The position numbers were made by a program, and so were the translations under genes. The notes beneath the pieces were generated by a model. It was not told the origin of the DNA. It ran no database searches and saw nothing but the letters and a program-made list of their open reading frames with translations. A DNA stretch of 64,000 nucleotides from Sphingomonas jeddahensis (GTDB taxonomy: Bacteria; Pseudomonadota; Alphaproteobacteria; Sphingomonadales; Sphingomonadaceae), in the NCBI RefSeq assembly GCF_001981525.1, contig NZ_MPSB01000010.1, positions 1 through 64,000 on the forward strand. The letters run 5' to 3'. Shown here piece after piece: positions 10,072-21,624 of this stretch (position 1 is the stretch's first letter; the number at the start of each line of letters is the position of its first letter).

Positions 10072-10341
10072 TCAGGCCGGCAAGCGCTCGGCCAAGTCAC
10101 CGATGGCAGCGCCGACGAAGCTTTCAAGCGCCACGTCACCATTCAGCCGAACCGGCCGTTCGAGCGTCAGCACGGCGTCGCCCTGCATGTCCGGTTCAAG
10201 CTGCTGCCACGCGCGCACGGCCGCCTCAAGATTGGTGACTTCGGGTACTTGCTCACCGCCGCGCGTGACGTTTTCGAGCGACGCGCTCATCTTCCAGTCG
10301 ATGGTCGGGGCAGTCGCATCGCCCCAGGTCGCTTCGGCCAT
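10072..10341 (-). CDS. small protein of unknown function
   Basis: An 89-residue soluble protein (MAEATWGDATAPTIDWKMSA start, ending IGDLAERLPA). I do not recognise a domain. The start at 10341 is preferred over the longer frame to 10434 because AAGGA precedes it and the longer N terminus is arginine-rich and unlike the rest. It is divergent from cstA (130 bases apart) and probably cotranscribed with the acidic protein downstream. Its composition (many Glu, Asp, Ala, Leu) suggests a compact soluble protein. Confidence 0.6.
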   Translation of the reverse strand: MAEATWGDATAPTIDWKMSASLENVTRGGEQVPEVTNLEAAVRAWQQLEPDMQGDAVLTLERPVRLNGDVALESFVGAAIGDLAERLPA

Positions 10342-10471
10342 CCTGTTTTCATCCTTTTCGCTTCGCCCCAATCGCCGGAACCCGCGGCTCGGTTCCCGCC
10401 AATCCGGCAACAGGGTGGCTCGATACGACGGCATCGACTAGGGCGGCGATGGAACGGCAAGCGAGTGTGAC

Positions 10472-12523
10472 ATGACCCGACATCTTCCCTGGATCGCCCT
10501 GGCGCTGGTCGGCGCGGGCAGCCTCGGCGTGGTGGCGACCGTCCGCGGCGAGCCGATCAACGCGCTGTGGATCGTCGCTGCGGCGGTCTCGGTCTATCTG
10601 ATCGCCTATCGCTATTACGCCCTGTTCATCGCGCGCGCGGTGGTCGGCATCGATCCTTCGCGCCCCACCCCCGCAGTGCGCCGTGCCGACGGCCTCGATT
10701 ATGTCGCCACCGATCGCCGCGTCCTCTTCGGCCACCACTTCGCGGCAATCGCCGGCGCCGGCCCGCTCGTCGGCCCGGTGCTCGCCGCGCAGATGGGCTA
10801 TCTGCCCGGCACCTTATGGATCCTCGCCGGTGTGGTGCTGGCGGGCGCCGTGCAGGATTTCATGATCCTGTTTATCTCGATGCGCCGCGACGGCCGCTCG
10901 CTGGGCGAACTCGTGCGCATGGAAATGGGCGCGATCCCCGGCACGATCGCGCTGGTCGGCGCCTTCATGATCATGGTGATCATCCTCGCCGTGCTCGCGC
11001 TGATCGTGGTGCGCGCGCTCGCCGAGAGCCCCTGGGGCCTGTTCACCGTCATCGCCACCGTGCCGCTGGCGATGGTGATGGGCGCCTATACCCGCTGGAT
11101 CCGCCCCGGTGCGATCGGAGAGGTATCGGTGATCGGCTTCATCGGCCTGATCGCGGCGATCATCTTCGGGCAGAATGTGGCGGAAAGCGCCTTCTGGGGG
11201 CCGATCTTCACGCTGACGCCGGTACAGCTCTGCTTCGGGCTGATCGCGTACGGCGCGATCGCCTCCTTGCTGCCGGTCTGGCTGCTGCTCGCCCCGCGCG
11301 ATTACCTCTCCACCTTCCTCAAGATCGGCGCGATTGCCGCGCTGGCGATCGGCATCGTCGTGCTCGCGCCGCCGCTGCGCATGCCGGCGCTGACCGAATT
11401 CGCCTTCACCGGCACCGGCCCGGTCTGGGCGGGACCGATGTTCCCGTTCCTGTTCATCACCATCGCTTGCGGCGCCGTGTCAGGCTTCCACGCGCTGATC
11501 TCCAGTGGCACCACGCCCAAGCTGATCGCCAGCGAGGGCGACGCGCCGTTCATCGGCTATGGCGCGATGCTGATGGAAAGCGCGGTCGCGATCATGGCGC
11601 TGATCGCCGCCTCGATCCTCGATCCCGGCATCTATTTCGCGATGAACACCCCCGCCGCGATCACCGGCGGCGATCCCGCGACGGCGGCGGCGGCGATCAC
11701 CGCGATGGGCTTCCCGGTCTCCGCCGAAACGCTCGCCACTACCGCGCGCGAAGTTGGCGAGACGACCATCGTCAGCCGCGCCGGCGGCGCGCCGACGCTG
11801 GCGGTGGCGATGGCGGAAATCTTCAGCAACGTGCTCGGTGGGCCGGGCATGAAGGCCTTCTGGTACCATTTCGCGATCCTGTTCGAGGCGCTGTTCATCC
11901 TCACCGCCGTCGATGCCGGCACGCGATCCGGGCGGTTCATGCTGCAGGACCTGCTCGGCCTGGGGAGCCCGCGCTTCAAGGACACGTCGAGCTTCGTACC
12001 CGGCCTGATCGCGACGCTGATCTGCGTCGCCGCATGGGGCTTCTTCCTTTACCAGGGCGTCACCGATCCGCTGGGCGGGGTAAATACTTTGTGGCCGCTG
12101 TTCGGCATTTCCAACCAGATGCTCGCGGCGGTCGCGCTGATGCTCGCCACGGTGGTGCTGGTCCGGATGAAGCGCGAACGTTTCGCCTGGGTGACGGTGG
12201 TGCCGGCGATCTGGCTGCTGCTGTGCACCGGCACGGCGGGGCTGATGAAGCTGTTCCACCCCGATCCCAAGATCGGCTTCCTCGCCCATGCCAACGTCTT
12301 CTCCGACGCGATCGCGCGTGGTGAGGTGCTGAAGCCGGCGGCGTCGATGGCCGAGATGGGGCGGATCGTGTTCAACGACCGGGTCGATGCCGCCTTGTGC
12401 GCGCTGTTCCTGTTCGTGGTGGTGGCGATCGCCTTCTATACCGTGCGCACCTGCCTCGCCGCACGCCGCCTCGCGCGGCCGAGCGTGACCGAGATCCCAC
12501 CGGTGCTGGAGGTAGCGCGGTGA
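10472..12523 (+). CDS. cstA: carbon starvation protein CstA, peptide/pyruvate-type transporter
   Basis: A 683-residue membrane protein with many hydrophobic spans. Family landmarks include RRADGLDYVATDRRVLFGHH followed by FAAIAGAGPLVGPVLAAQMG, and SGTTPKLIASEGDAPFIGYG. CstA-type proteins import peptides or pyruvate during carbon shortage. The ribosome site is weak (GCGAGTG). The stop overlaps the start of the YbdD/YjiX gene by four bases (GTGA), so the two are translationally coupled, as in other proteobacteria. Confidence 0.96.
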   Translation: MTRHLPWIALALVGAGSLGVVATVRGEPINALWIVAAAVSVYLIAYRYYALFIARAVVGIDPSRPTPAVRRADGLDYVATDRRVLFGHHFAAIAGAGPLVGPVLAAQMGYLPGTLWILAGVVLAGAVQDFMILFISMRRDGRSLGELVRMEMGAIPGTIALVGAFMIMVIILAVLALIVVRALAESPWGLFTVIATVPLAMVMGAYTRWIRPGAIGEVSVIGFIGLIAAIIFGQNVAESAFWGPIFTLTPVQLCFGLIAYGAIASLLPVWLLLAPRDYLSTFLKIGAIAALAIGIVVLAPPLRMPALTEFAFTGTGPVWAGPMFPFLFITIACGAVSGFHALISSGTTPKLIASEGDAPFIGYGAMLMESAVAIMALIAASILDPGIYFAMNTPAAITGGDPATAAAAITAMGFPVSAETLATTAREVGETTIVSRAGGAPTLAVAMAEIFSNVLGGPGMKAFWYHFAILFEALFILTAVDAGTRSGRFMLQDLLGLGSPRFKDTSSFVPGLIATLICVAAWGFFLYQGVTDPLGGVNTLWPLFGISNQMLAAVALMLATVVLVRMKRERFAWVTVVPAIWLLLCTGTAGLMKLFHPDPKIGFLAHANVFSDAIARGEVLKPAASMAEMGRIVFNDRVDAALCALFLFVVVAIAFYTVRTCLAARRLARPSVTEIPPVLEVAR

Positions 12524-12699
12524 GCGTGCTGGGGCGGATCGCCGAAACGGCACGGCTGATGGTCGGGATGCCGGACTACGACACCTATTGCCGGCACCTC
12601 GCCGACCATCACCCGGAGCGCACGCCGATGACGCGGGCGGAATTCTTCCGCGATCGCCAGCAGGCGCGTTACGGCAGCGGTGGTGGGCGGTGCTGTTGA
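12520..12699 (+). CDS. YbdD/YjiX family small protein (DUF466)
   Basis: A 59-residue protein from a GTG start that overlaps the cstA stop. It carries the family pattern MVGMPDYDTYCRHLADHHP, then MTRAEFFRDRQQARYG and a GGRCC end. YbdD/YjiX proteins accompany CstA/BtsT transporters and are thought to be partner proteins of the carrier. The gene is short and easily missed; both position and motif are diagnostic. Confidence 0.93.
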   Translation: MSVLGRIAETARLMVGMPDYDTYCRHLADHHPERTPMTRAEFFRDRQQARYGSGGGRCC

Positions 12700-12703
12700 C
12701 CTT

Positions 12704-12907
12704 GCCGTCACCCCCGACTTGATCCGGGGTCCCGCTGCCTTGCCCGCGGTGGGATAGAAGCACCGGGATCCCGGCTCAGGGTTGGGATGGCCGAGTGGAT
12801 TTGGTGATCGCACCTGCCCCGTTTGCCCTGAGCTTGTCGAAGGGTGTGTTACGAACGGCACCGCTCCTGATACGTGCTTCGACAAGCTCAGCACGAACGG
12901 GGCAGGT
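12704..12907. repeat. two extragenic palindrome units between cstA-ybdD and metH
   Basis: The first unit (about 12704-12790) has GTCACCCCCGACTTGATCCG and a CCGGGATCCCGG core. The second (12820-12907) has complementary arms GCCCTGAGCTTGTCGAAGG and CTTCGACAAGCTCAGCACG, matching the unit at 59868-59948. They lie between convergent genes and may act as bidirectional terminators. Confidence 0.7.
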
Positions 12908-12922
12908 GTGCCCGTTTCGAGA

Positions 12923-15628
<2,706 letters not shown>

Positions 15629-15640
15629 GGTGCTTTCTTC

Positions 15641-15740
15641 CCCCCTCCCGCTTGCGGGAGGGGTCGGGGGAGGGCCTGTCGCAATCGATCGGCTAGGAGG
15701 ACAGGCCCTCCCCTAGCCCCTCCCGCAAGCGGGAGGGGGA
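15641..15740. repeat. extragenic inverted repeat between the two metH parts
   Basis: CCCTCCCGCTTGCGGGAGGG at the left is mirrored by CCCTCCCGCAAGCGGGAGGG at the right, with complementary AGGGCCTGTC/GACAGGCCCT inner arms. The whole 100 bases can fold as one long hairpin. A second copy of the family is at 43515-43618. Confidence 0.8.
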
Positions 15741-15741
15741 C

Positions 15742-16815
15742 TTACGCCGCCATCGTGAACGGTTCGAGCCCCGCGAGCCGGGTGCGCACCGGCGGCACCG
15801 GGATCGCGCGCGGCGCCAGCCCGCGCACCGCATCGGCGATCGCCTTGATATGCGCCGGCGTCGATCCGCAACACCCGCCGAGCACGTTCACCTGGCCTGC
15901 GACCGCCCATTCCTTGACCAGCCCGGCGGTGGTCGCCGGCGCCTCGTCATAGGCGCCAAGCTCGTTGGGCAGGCCGGCGTTGGGATAGACCATGATCAGC
16001 GTGTCGCAGATCTCGCTCAGCGTCTTCACATGCGGCCGAAGCTGCTCCGCCCCGAACGAGCAATTAAGCCCGATCGTCACCGGCTTGGCATGGCGCACGG
16101 CGTGCCAGAACGCCTCCACCGTATGCCCGGAGAGATTGCGGCCGGAGAGGTCGGTCAGCGTCATCGACAGCATGATCGGCACGTCACGCCCGAGCGCGTC
16201 CGCCGCCTCCTGCGCCGCCATCACGCCGGCCTTGGCGTTGAGCGTATCGAACACCGTCTCGATCAGGATGAAATCCGCGCCGCCCTCGATCAGCGCATCG
16301 GCCTGCTCCCGATACACCTGTTTGAGATAGTCGAAGTCGATCTCGCGAAAGCCGGGATCGTTGACGTCGGGTGACAGCGACAGCGTCTTGTTGGTCGGCC
16401 CGATCGCCCCCGCGACATAGCGGCGGCGGCCGTCGCGCGCGGCGAATTCATCGGCGATGCGGCGCGCCATGGCGGCGCTCTCGATGTTGATCTCGCGCAC
16501 CAGCCCTTCGGCGCCATAATCGGCCTGGCTGATGCGGTTGGCGGAGAAGGTGTTTGTCTCCGCGATGTCCGCGCCAGCCTCGAAATAGGCGCGGTGGATC
16601 GACTCGGGCACTTCCGGCTTGGTCAGCGCCAGGATGTCGTTGTTGCCCTTCTGGTCATGCGAAAGGCCGAGCGTCCCGGCATAATCCGCCTCGGAGAGCT
16701 TCCAGTTCTGGATCTCGGTGCCGAACGCCCCGTCGGTGACGAGGATACGCTCGCGCGCGGCGGCGAGCAGGGCTTCGCGGGCGCCCTCGGGCGCAAGTGT
16801 GGCGTGGCTGGGCAT
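15742..16815 (-). CDS. metH: methionine synthase, N-terminal homocysteine S-methyltransferase part
   Basis: About 357 residues with the homocysteine-methyltransferase fold: LVTDGAFGTEIQ near the start, the zinc cysteine in IGLNCSFGAEQ and the pair in LGGCCGSTPAHI. It supplies the zinc-bound homocysteine module missing from the following gene. I chose ATG 16815. The ATG at 16827 lies inside the 22-bp palindrome, in what looks like the -10 region, so the transcript may be nearly leaderless. Neither start has a ribosome site. It is directly downstream of btuD. Confidence 0.93.
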   Translation of the reverse strand: MPSHATLAPEGAREALLAAARERILVTDGAFGTEIQNWKLSEADYAGTLGLSHDQKGNNDILALTKPEVPESIHRAYFEAGADIAETNTFSANRISQADYGAEGLVREINIESAAMARRIADEFAARDGRRRYVAGAIGPTNKTLSLSPDVNDPGFREIDFDYLKQVYREQADALIEGGADFILIETVFDTLNAKAGVMAAQEAADALGRDVPIMLSMTLTDLSGRNLSGHTVEAFWHAVRHAKPVTIGLNCSFGAEQLRPHVKTLSEICDTLIMVYPNAGLPNELGAYDEAPATTAGLVKEWAVAGQVNVLGGCCGSTPAHIKAIADAVRGLAPRAIPVPPVRTRLAGLEPFTMAA

Positions 16816-16824
16816 AAGGCGCAG

Positions 16825-16846
16825 CATATAAAGATATCTTTATATG
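16825..16846. promoter_or_regulatory. perfect 22-bp palindrome, candidate SahR/ArsR-type operator for metH
   Basis: An AT-rich perfect palindrome: CATATAAAGAT and ATCTTTATATG as adjoining half-sites, in very GC-rich DNA. It begins two bases after the btuD stop and lies 9-31 bases upstream of the chosen metH start, overlapping a plausible promoter (TTGAAC then TATATG). AT-rich palindromes of this kind are known from ArsR-family SAH-responsive (SahR) regulation of methionine genes in proteobacteria. The assignment to SahR is inference, and no regulator gene is in the window. Confidence 0.75.
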
Positions 16847-16847
16847 T

Positions 16848-17600
16848 TCAAGCCAACCCGCTCGGAACGATCACCCTCCGCCCGTCGCTACGCACCAGCA
16901 TTTCGACGCGGACGCCATAAGCCGACGCCAGATACGCCGGCGTCATCACCGTTTCCGCCGGCCCATGCGCCAGTACCTGCCCATCCTTGAGCAGCAGCAC
17001 CTCGTCCGCGATCGCCGCGGCATGGGTGAGATCGTGAAGCACCACCACCACCCCCATCCTCCCCGCCGCCGCGCCGCGCAGCAGCGCCAACGTCTCCAAC
17101 TGGTGCAGCAGATCGAGGCTGGCGAGCGGCTCGTCCGCGAGCAGCCAGCGCGGCTCCCCCGCCAGCACGCGCGCCAGCAGCACCCGCGCGCGTTCCCCGC
17201 CCGACAGGTCGCGCACCGAACGATCGGCAAGCTCCTGTGTCCGAGTCGCCGCCAGTGCCGCCGCGATCGCTCCGCTCGCATCGTCGCCGTGCGGCAACCG
17301 TCCGAGTGCCACCACGTCGCGCACGCCCATGTTCCAGTGCACCGCGGAATCCTGCGGAAGATAGCCGATCGCCTGGGCCCGTGCGCGCGCCGGCATCGCG
17401 GCGACGTCACTGCCGTCCAGCGCCACCCGCCCGTCCGCCACCCGCACCAGCGCGGCGACGGCGCGCAGCAAGGTGCTCTTGCCCGCACCGTTCGCGCCGA
17501 GCACCACTGTCACCCGCCCCGTCGCGAAGTCCGCCGACACGTCGCGCAACACCGTCCGGCTGCCCAGCGCAACCGTCAGCCCTTCGGCGCTCAGCCCCAT
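16848..17600 (-). CDS. btuD: cobalamin ABC transporter ATP-binding protein
   Basis: A 250-residue ABC ATPase: Walker A LGANGAGKSTLL, signature LSGGERARVLLARVL, Walker B WLLADEPLASLD and an H-loop in VVVLHDLTHAAA. It powers the BtuC permease. The start MGLSAEGLTV at 17600 overlaps the btuC stop by ten bases; the longer frame to 17705 is arginine-rich and rejected. The substrate is inferred from the neighbours (a B12 riboswitch and btuB upstream, B12-dependent metH downstream), because haem and siderophore ATPases look alike. Confidence 0.9.
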   Translation of the reverse strand: MGLSAEGLTVALGSRTVLRDVSADFATGRVTVVLGANGAGKSTLLRAVAALVRVADGRVALDGSDVAAMPARARAQAIGYLPQDSAVHWNMGVRDVVALGRLPHGDDASGAIAAALAATRTQELADRSVRDLSGGERARVLLARVLAGEPRWLLADEPLASLDLLHQLETLALLRGAAAGRMGVVVVLHDLTHAAAIADEVLLLKDGQVLAHGPAETVMTPAYLASAYGVRVEMLVRSDGRRVIVPSGLA

Positions 17601-18553
17601 GACCGCCCCCGCTCGCCGAGCAGCAGCGCGAGAAAGAACGGCGCGCCAATCATCGCCATCGCGACCCCCAGCCGCACCTCGCCCGTCCCCGGCACCAGCC
17701 GGCACAGGCTGTCCGCCCCCAGCACCAGCGCCGCGCCGCCCAGCGCGCTCGGCACCAGCAGCGCCGACGGCCTCGCGCCGACAAGCGGCCGAAGCAAATG
17801 CGGCACAACGAGCCCGACAAAGCCAACCACCCCCGTCACCGCCACCCCTGCGCCGACCGACAGTCCGGTCCCGAGGATCACCAACGCCTGCAATCGCCGG
17901 AGGTCGACGCCGAGCGAGCGCGCCGCATCACGCCCCAGCGTCAGCGCATCGAGGCTGCGACCGGTTGCCAGCAGCAACGCCGCGCCGCCCAGCATGAACG
18001 GGGCGGCATGCAGCAGATCGTCGGGGCCGCGATCGGTCAGCGCGCCCATCAGCCACTCGATCACCTCGGCGACGACATAGGGGTTGGGTGCGATCGAGAT
18101 CAGGAACGCCGTCAGCGCCGCGGCGAGGCTGGCGAGCACCGTGCCGGCGAGCACGAACGCCGCCGGGCTTTCCGCGCGCCAGGTCAGCGCGGCGAGCAGC
18201 GCCATTGCGCCCACCGCCGCCGCCATCGCCGCCGCGAACACCCCCCATTGGCTTCCCACGCCCAGCACCAGCGCCGCCACCGCGCCCAGCGCTGCGGCGG
18301 AGGACACACCAAGCACGCCGGGATCGGCCAGCGGATTGCGCAACCAGCCCTGCAACACCGCCCCGGACAGCCCGAGCGCCGCGCCCAGCAACAATCCGAG
18401 CAGCGCGCGCGGCACGCGCAATTGCGTGACGATCGCCCAGCGCGGATCGCCCGACCACCAGGCGTCGAGCGGCACCCATGCCTTGCCCACCAGCAGCGAG
18501 GCCGCGAACAGCGCCGCCACCAGCAGCGCGAGCATCATGTTGAGCCGCATCAC
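17591..18553 (-). CDS. btuC: cobalamin ABC transporter permease (FecCD/BtuC family)
   Basis: A protein of about 320 residues, highly hydrophobic, with around ten membrane spans. Family motifs are LRVPRALLGLLLGAALGLSG, NPLADPGVLGVSSAAALGA and VGFVGLVVPHLLR. It forms the inner-membrane channel for cobalamin. The start is a GTG at 18553 that overlaps the btuF stop (GTGA), or the ATG one codon later. The stop overlaps btuD by ten bases, so btuF, btuC and btuD form one tightly coupled operon. Confidence 0.92.
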   Translation of the reverse strand: MMRLNMMLALLVAALFAASLLVGKAWVPLDAWWSGDPRWAIVTQLRVPRALLGLLLGAALGLSGAVLQGWLRNPLADPGVLGVSSAAALGAVAALVLGVGSQWGVFAAAMAAAVGAMALLAALTWRAESPAAFVLAGTVLASLAAALTAFLISIAPNPYVVAEVIEWLMGALTDRGPDDLLHAAPFMLGGAALLLATGRSLDALTLGRDAARSLGVDLRRLQALVILGTGLSVGAGVAVTGVVGFVGLVVPHLLRPLVGARPSALLVPSALGGAALVLGADSLCRLVPGTGEVRLGVAMAMIGAPFFLALLLGERGRSWG

Positions 18554-19353
18554 ACCCCCCGACGGATCGCGGCCAGCCGGCGCAGCGCCGCCGGGATCGT
18601 CGGCCCGCCACAGTTGATGAGTTCGCGCGCGAACGGCACGTCGCGCGTCGTCGCGCCGGTCGCCGCAAGCAGCCGCCGCCGCATCGCCGCCGTGCGCCCG
18701 CCGCCGTCAGGCGACAGGATCAGCGCCGGCGGCCGCGCGACGATCGTCTCCACCGGCAAGCGGCCGGTCATCGTCACGCCATAATCTGCCGCCGCATCGC
18801 GCAGTCCCACATGCGCCATCATCTCGTCCAGCAACGTGCCCGCGCCGTTCGCCAGATCGCCGCCGATGAACAGCAAGGTCGGCACGGGCCGGTCGGGCGA
18901 GCGGGTATCCGCCACCGCCGTGTCGATCGCGCGGTTCAGCGCCCGGCCGCGCCGCGATGCACCGACCGCGCCTGCCACCTCGCCGATCTGCTGCTTGCTC
19001 GCCGCCACGGTCGTTGGCGAACCCAGATAGAGCGTCTTCAGCCCCGCCCGCGCGAACGCCGCGCGCGTGGCGGGCGGCGTGAAGCTGGTGGCGACGACGA
19101 GGTCGGGGGCGAGCGCGATCACCTCCTCCGCCGTCCCCGCCGTGGTGCGGAAGCGCCGCGCGACATCGAGCGGGATCGAGGAGGCGCGCGGATCCTGCGA
19201 ATAATGGCTGATCGCGGCAATCCGCTCGGGCGGCACCAGCGCCAGCAGCAACTGGTCCGCGCAAGGGTTGAGCGACACGATCCCGCCGCGCCGTACCGGC
19301 TCCGCGGCGGAACAGCCGGCGAGAAGGAGAGCGAGCAGCAGGATCGTGCGCAT
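18550..19353 (-). CDS. btuF: cobalamin-binding periplasmic lipoprotein
   Basis: About 267 residues with a lipoprotein leader (LLLALLLAGCSAAE). The fold is that of helical-backbone substrate-binding proteins: GIVSLNPCADQLLLALVPPE, VIALAPDLVVATSF, GRLPVETIVARPPALILS. It would deliver B12 to the BtuC/BtuD transporter. The ATG at 19353 is listed; a TTG at 19362 has a better placed GAAGGGG site and would add three residues. It follows btuB after a palindromic hairpin. Confidence 0.88.
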   Translation of the reverse strand: MRTILLLALLLAGCSAAEPVRRGGIVSLNPCADQLLLALVPPERIAAISHYSQDPRASSIPLDVARRFRTTAGTAEEVIALAPDLVVATSFTPPATRAAFARAGLKTLYLGSPTTVAASKQQIGEVAGAVGASRRGRALNRAIDTAVADTRSPDRPVPTLLFIGGDLANGAGTLLDEMMAHVGLRDAAADYGVTMTGRLPVETIVARPPALILSPDGGGRTAAMRRRLLAATGATTRDVPFARELINCGGPTIPAALRRLAAIRRGV

Positions 19354-19376
19354 CGGCTTCAACGTACCCCTTCTCT

Positions 19377-19405
19377 CGTCACCCCGGCCTTGAGCCGGGG
19401 TGACG
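19377..19405. repeat. 12-bp-stem palindrome between btuB and btuF
   Basis: CGTCACCCCGGC at 19377-19388 and GCCGGGGTGACG at 19394-19405 pair perfectly around a 5-base loop. It may attenuate transcription between the receptor gene and the transporter operon. Confidence 0.75.
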
Positions 19406-19423
19406 CGTCTCAGCTGGCTAGCC

Positions 19424-21271
19424 TCAATCCAGCTTCACGCGAACGCCGCCATACACCGCGCGGCCAATCGTGCCGTAGTTCGCCACCGTGCGATAATCGG
19501 CGTCGAACAAGTTCTCGACCCGTCCATATAGCGAGAACCGATCCGCCAGCGGCAGCTCGGCACGGATGTTGGTCAGCGCATAACCGTCCAGCCGCACCGT
19601 GTTTGCCGCATTGTCGAAACTGTCGCCGACTGCCAGCACGGTCGCACCCAGCGCTAGCCCGAACGGGAAGCGGTAGTCCGCCGACATGCTGACGCTGTCC
19701 TCCGGACGCCGCGCCAGATCGTTGCCGACGAAGCCGGCGCTGCGATTCTCGCTGGCGATATGCGTGTACGACCCGCTGATCGTGAAGCGTTCCACCGGCC
19801 GCATGACGAGACCGATCTCGACGCCTTCCGCGCGGGTACGCGCGATGTTGAAATAAGCATTGCGCACCAGATCATAGTCGATCTGGTTACGCGTCCTGCG
19901 GTTGAAATAGGTCGCGCTGGCAACGAGCTGGTCGCCGATCAGCCGCTGCTCGAGGCCCACGTCCCAGCTTTTCGCCGTCTCGGGATCAAGCCCGTCGAAG
20001 CCGGAAAAGGAATCGTACAGCTGGTACAAGGTCGGTGCCTTGAACCCTTCGGCATAGCTTGCGCGCAGCGTCGTGCCGGTGGGCAGTCGATAGGCCGCGT
20101 TGGCGGCGAAGGTGGTGCGCCCGCCGAACGCATCGTCGTCGTCGTGGCGCACGCCGCCGGTGATCGCCAGCCGCTCGACCGGTGTCAGGATCACCTCGCC
20201 CCACACGCTCGTCACGCCGCGGCTGAAACGATCGGTGCCGTTGGCATAGCGCGTATTCTCATGCTCGAGGCCGGCGACCAGCCGCACCTCGTCCAGCGCC
20301 TGGAAGTCGCCCTTGTAGGTGTAGCGCTCGCTGCGCCCGCGCCCGATGAACTGCGGCTCGCGCCCGGCATCGCGATCGTAATTGTCGCGATCGATGTCGG
20401 CAATCTGGAACGCCACCACGCTGCGGAAGCGCCCGTCGAGAAAGTCGGCGTTGAGCCCGGCATAGCCGTACAGCTCCTGCGCGGTCGAATATTCGCGCGT
20501 ATCGGCGAAGGTGAAGGCGGGCGCCGGGAAGCCGTCGAGATCGGTGCGGCTGTCCGCCCAATATCCGCGCAGGTCGAGGCGGATGTTGGGCGCGAAGGCC
20601 ACTTCCACCCGACCGCTGGCGCCGTACTGACGATAGCCGTCGCGCTCGGTGCCACGGTCATAAGCCGAGATCCCGTCGGTGCTGAGATAGCCGCCGCTCA
20701 GCGATCCCGAGACGATCCCGCTGCTGCCCGACACGCCGCCGCTCGCGAACAATGTGTCCATGTCGCCATATTCGACATTGCCGCGCGCCTGCAGCCCCTC
20801 GGTTGGGCGCTGCGTGATGACATTGACCACGCCGCCGATCGCCTGGCTGCCCCAGGGCACCGAGTTCGGCCCGCGCAGCACCTCGACGCGCTCGATCGTG
20901 GACGTCAGCAAATTGGCGAAATCGAACCCGCCGCCGGGCGAAGAAGGATCGTTGACGCGCACGCCATCGATCAGCGTCAGCGTCTGGTCGCCCTCAGCGC
21001 CACGGATGCGCACCGCGGTGTTGGTACCGAGGCCGCCGTTGCGCGTGACGGTGATGCCCGGCGTGGTCTGGAGCAGGTCGGTAAGCGCGACGGTCTGGCG
21101 CTGTTCGATGGTCTCGCGACCGATGATCGTCACCGCCTGGCCGGTGGTGTCGACGTTCTGCGGCACGCCGCTCGCCGTCACAACGATGTCGCTGTCGCGA
21201 TCGAAATCCTGCGCCAGCGCAGGCGCGGTAACCAGGATGGTCGATGCCGCCAGCAGATGAATGATCTTCAC
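19424..21271 (-). CDS. btuB: TonB-dependent cobalamin receptor BtuB
   Basis: A 615-residue outer-membrane receptor of the short BtuB size class. It has a signal peptide (IIHLLAASTILVTAPALAQ), a TonB box in DIVVTASG, a plug (VTIIGRETIEQRQ, then VRIRGAEGDQTLTLIDGVRV and GSQAIGGVVNVITQ) and a barrel ending GGVRVKLD. The GTG at 21271 is chosen because the leader begins there; the frame beyond runs into the riboswitch. The cobalamin riboswitch directly upstream makes B12 the likely ligand. It is the first gene of the B12 uptake set. Confidence 0.95.
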   Translation of the reverse strand: MKIIHLLAASTILVTAPALAQDFDRDSDIVVTASGVPQNVDTTGQAVTIIGRETIEQRQTVALTDLLQTTPGITVTRNGGLGTNTAVRIRGAEGDQTLTLIDGVRVNDPSSPGGGFDFANLLTSTIERVEVLRGPNSVPWGSQAIGGVVNVITQRPTEGLQARGNVEYGDMDTLFASGGVSGSSGIVSGSLSGGYLSTDGISAYDRGTERDGYRQYGASGRVEVAFAPNIRLDLRGYWADSRTDLDGFPAPAFTFADTREYSTAQELYGYAGLNADFLDGRFRSVVAFQIADIDRDNYDRDAGREPQFIGRGRSERYTYKGDFQALDEVRLVAGLEHENTRYANGTDRFSRGVTSVWGEVILTPVERLAITGGVRHDDDDAFGGRTTFAANAAYRLPTGTTLRASYAEGFKAPTLYQLYDSFSGFDGLDPETAKSWDVGLEQRLIGDQLVASATYFNRRTRNQIDYDLVRNAYFNIARTRAEGVEIGLVMRPVERFTISGSYTHIASENRSAGFVGNDLARRPEDSVSMSADYRFPFGLALGATVLAVGDSFDNAANTVRLDGYALTNIRAELPLADRFSLYGRVENLFDADYRTVANYGTIGRAVYGGVRVKLD

Positions 21272-21394
21272 GTGTTCTTGCCCCAAAAAAGGGCTGCGGC
21301 CGGCGCCAATGCGCCGTCCGTCAGCCGATCCCTCTTGTCGCTCGCTCGAGGGTTTCGGCCTCGTCCGCCCGGCACACCCCGTCCGCGCGATGGA

Positions 21395-21590
21395 TCGACG
21401 TGCGACCGGCAGGTCTCCTGGCTCTCGGGTCAAACGTGCCGCCCGGCCTTCCCGGATCGCTCCAGTGGCATGGGTGGACGGCACTCGCCGATCACAGTTG
21501 CGGGGGCAGCGCGGGTGCGGGCCTTTCAGCCTTTCCCGACTTCCCTTTTCATCCCGTCTCCGGGAACCGTTCGCGGGCGGGCCCCTAGAG
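21395..21590 (-). promoter_or_regulatory. cobalamin riboswitch
   Basis: The minus strand carries the B12 box AGCCAGGAGACCTGCC (21408-21423), preceded by GCCACTGGAG and GGGAAGGCCGGGC elements, and further 5' the GGGAAGTCGGGAAAGG region. It lies between cobO and btuB, pointing at btuB. B12 binding is expected to reduce btuB expression. The ends are approximate. Confidence 0.95.
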
Positions 21591-21624
21591 CCGCTCGCCC
21601 GGCTTCGTCAATGTTCCCCGTTCA

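Noticed and set aside
21271..21484. A longer N terminus for BtuB
   Set aside because: The extra codons lie in the cobalamin riboswitch and the signal peptide begins at the GTG at 21271.
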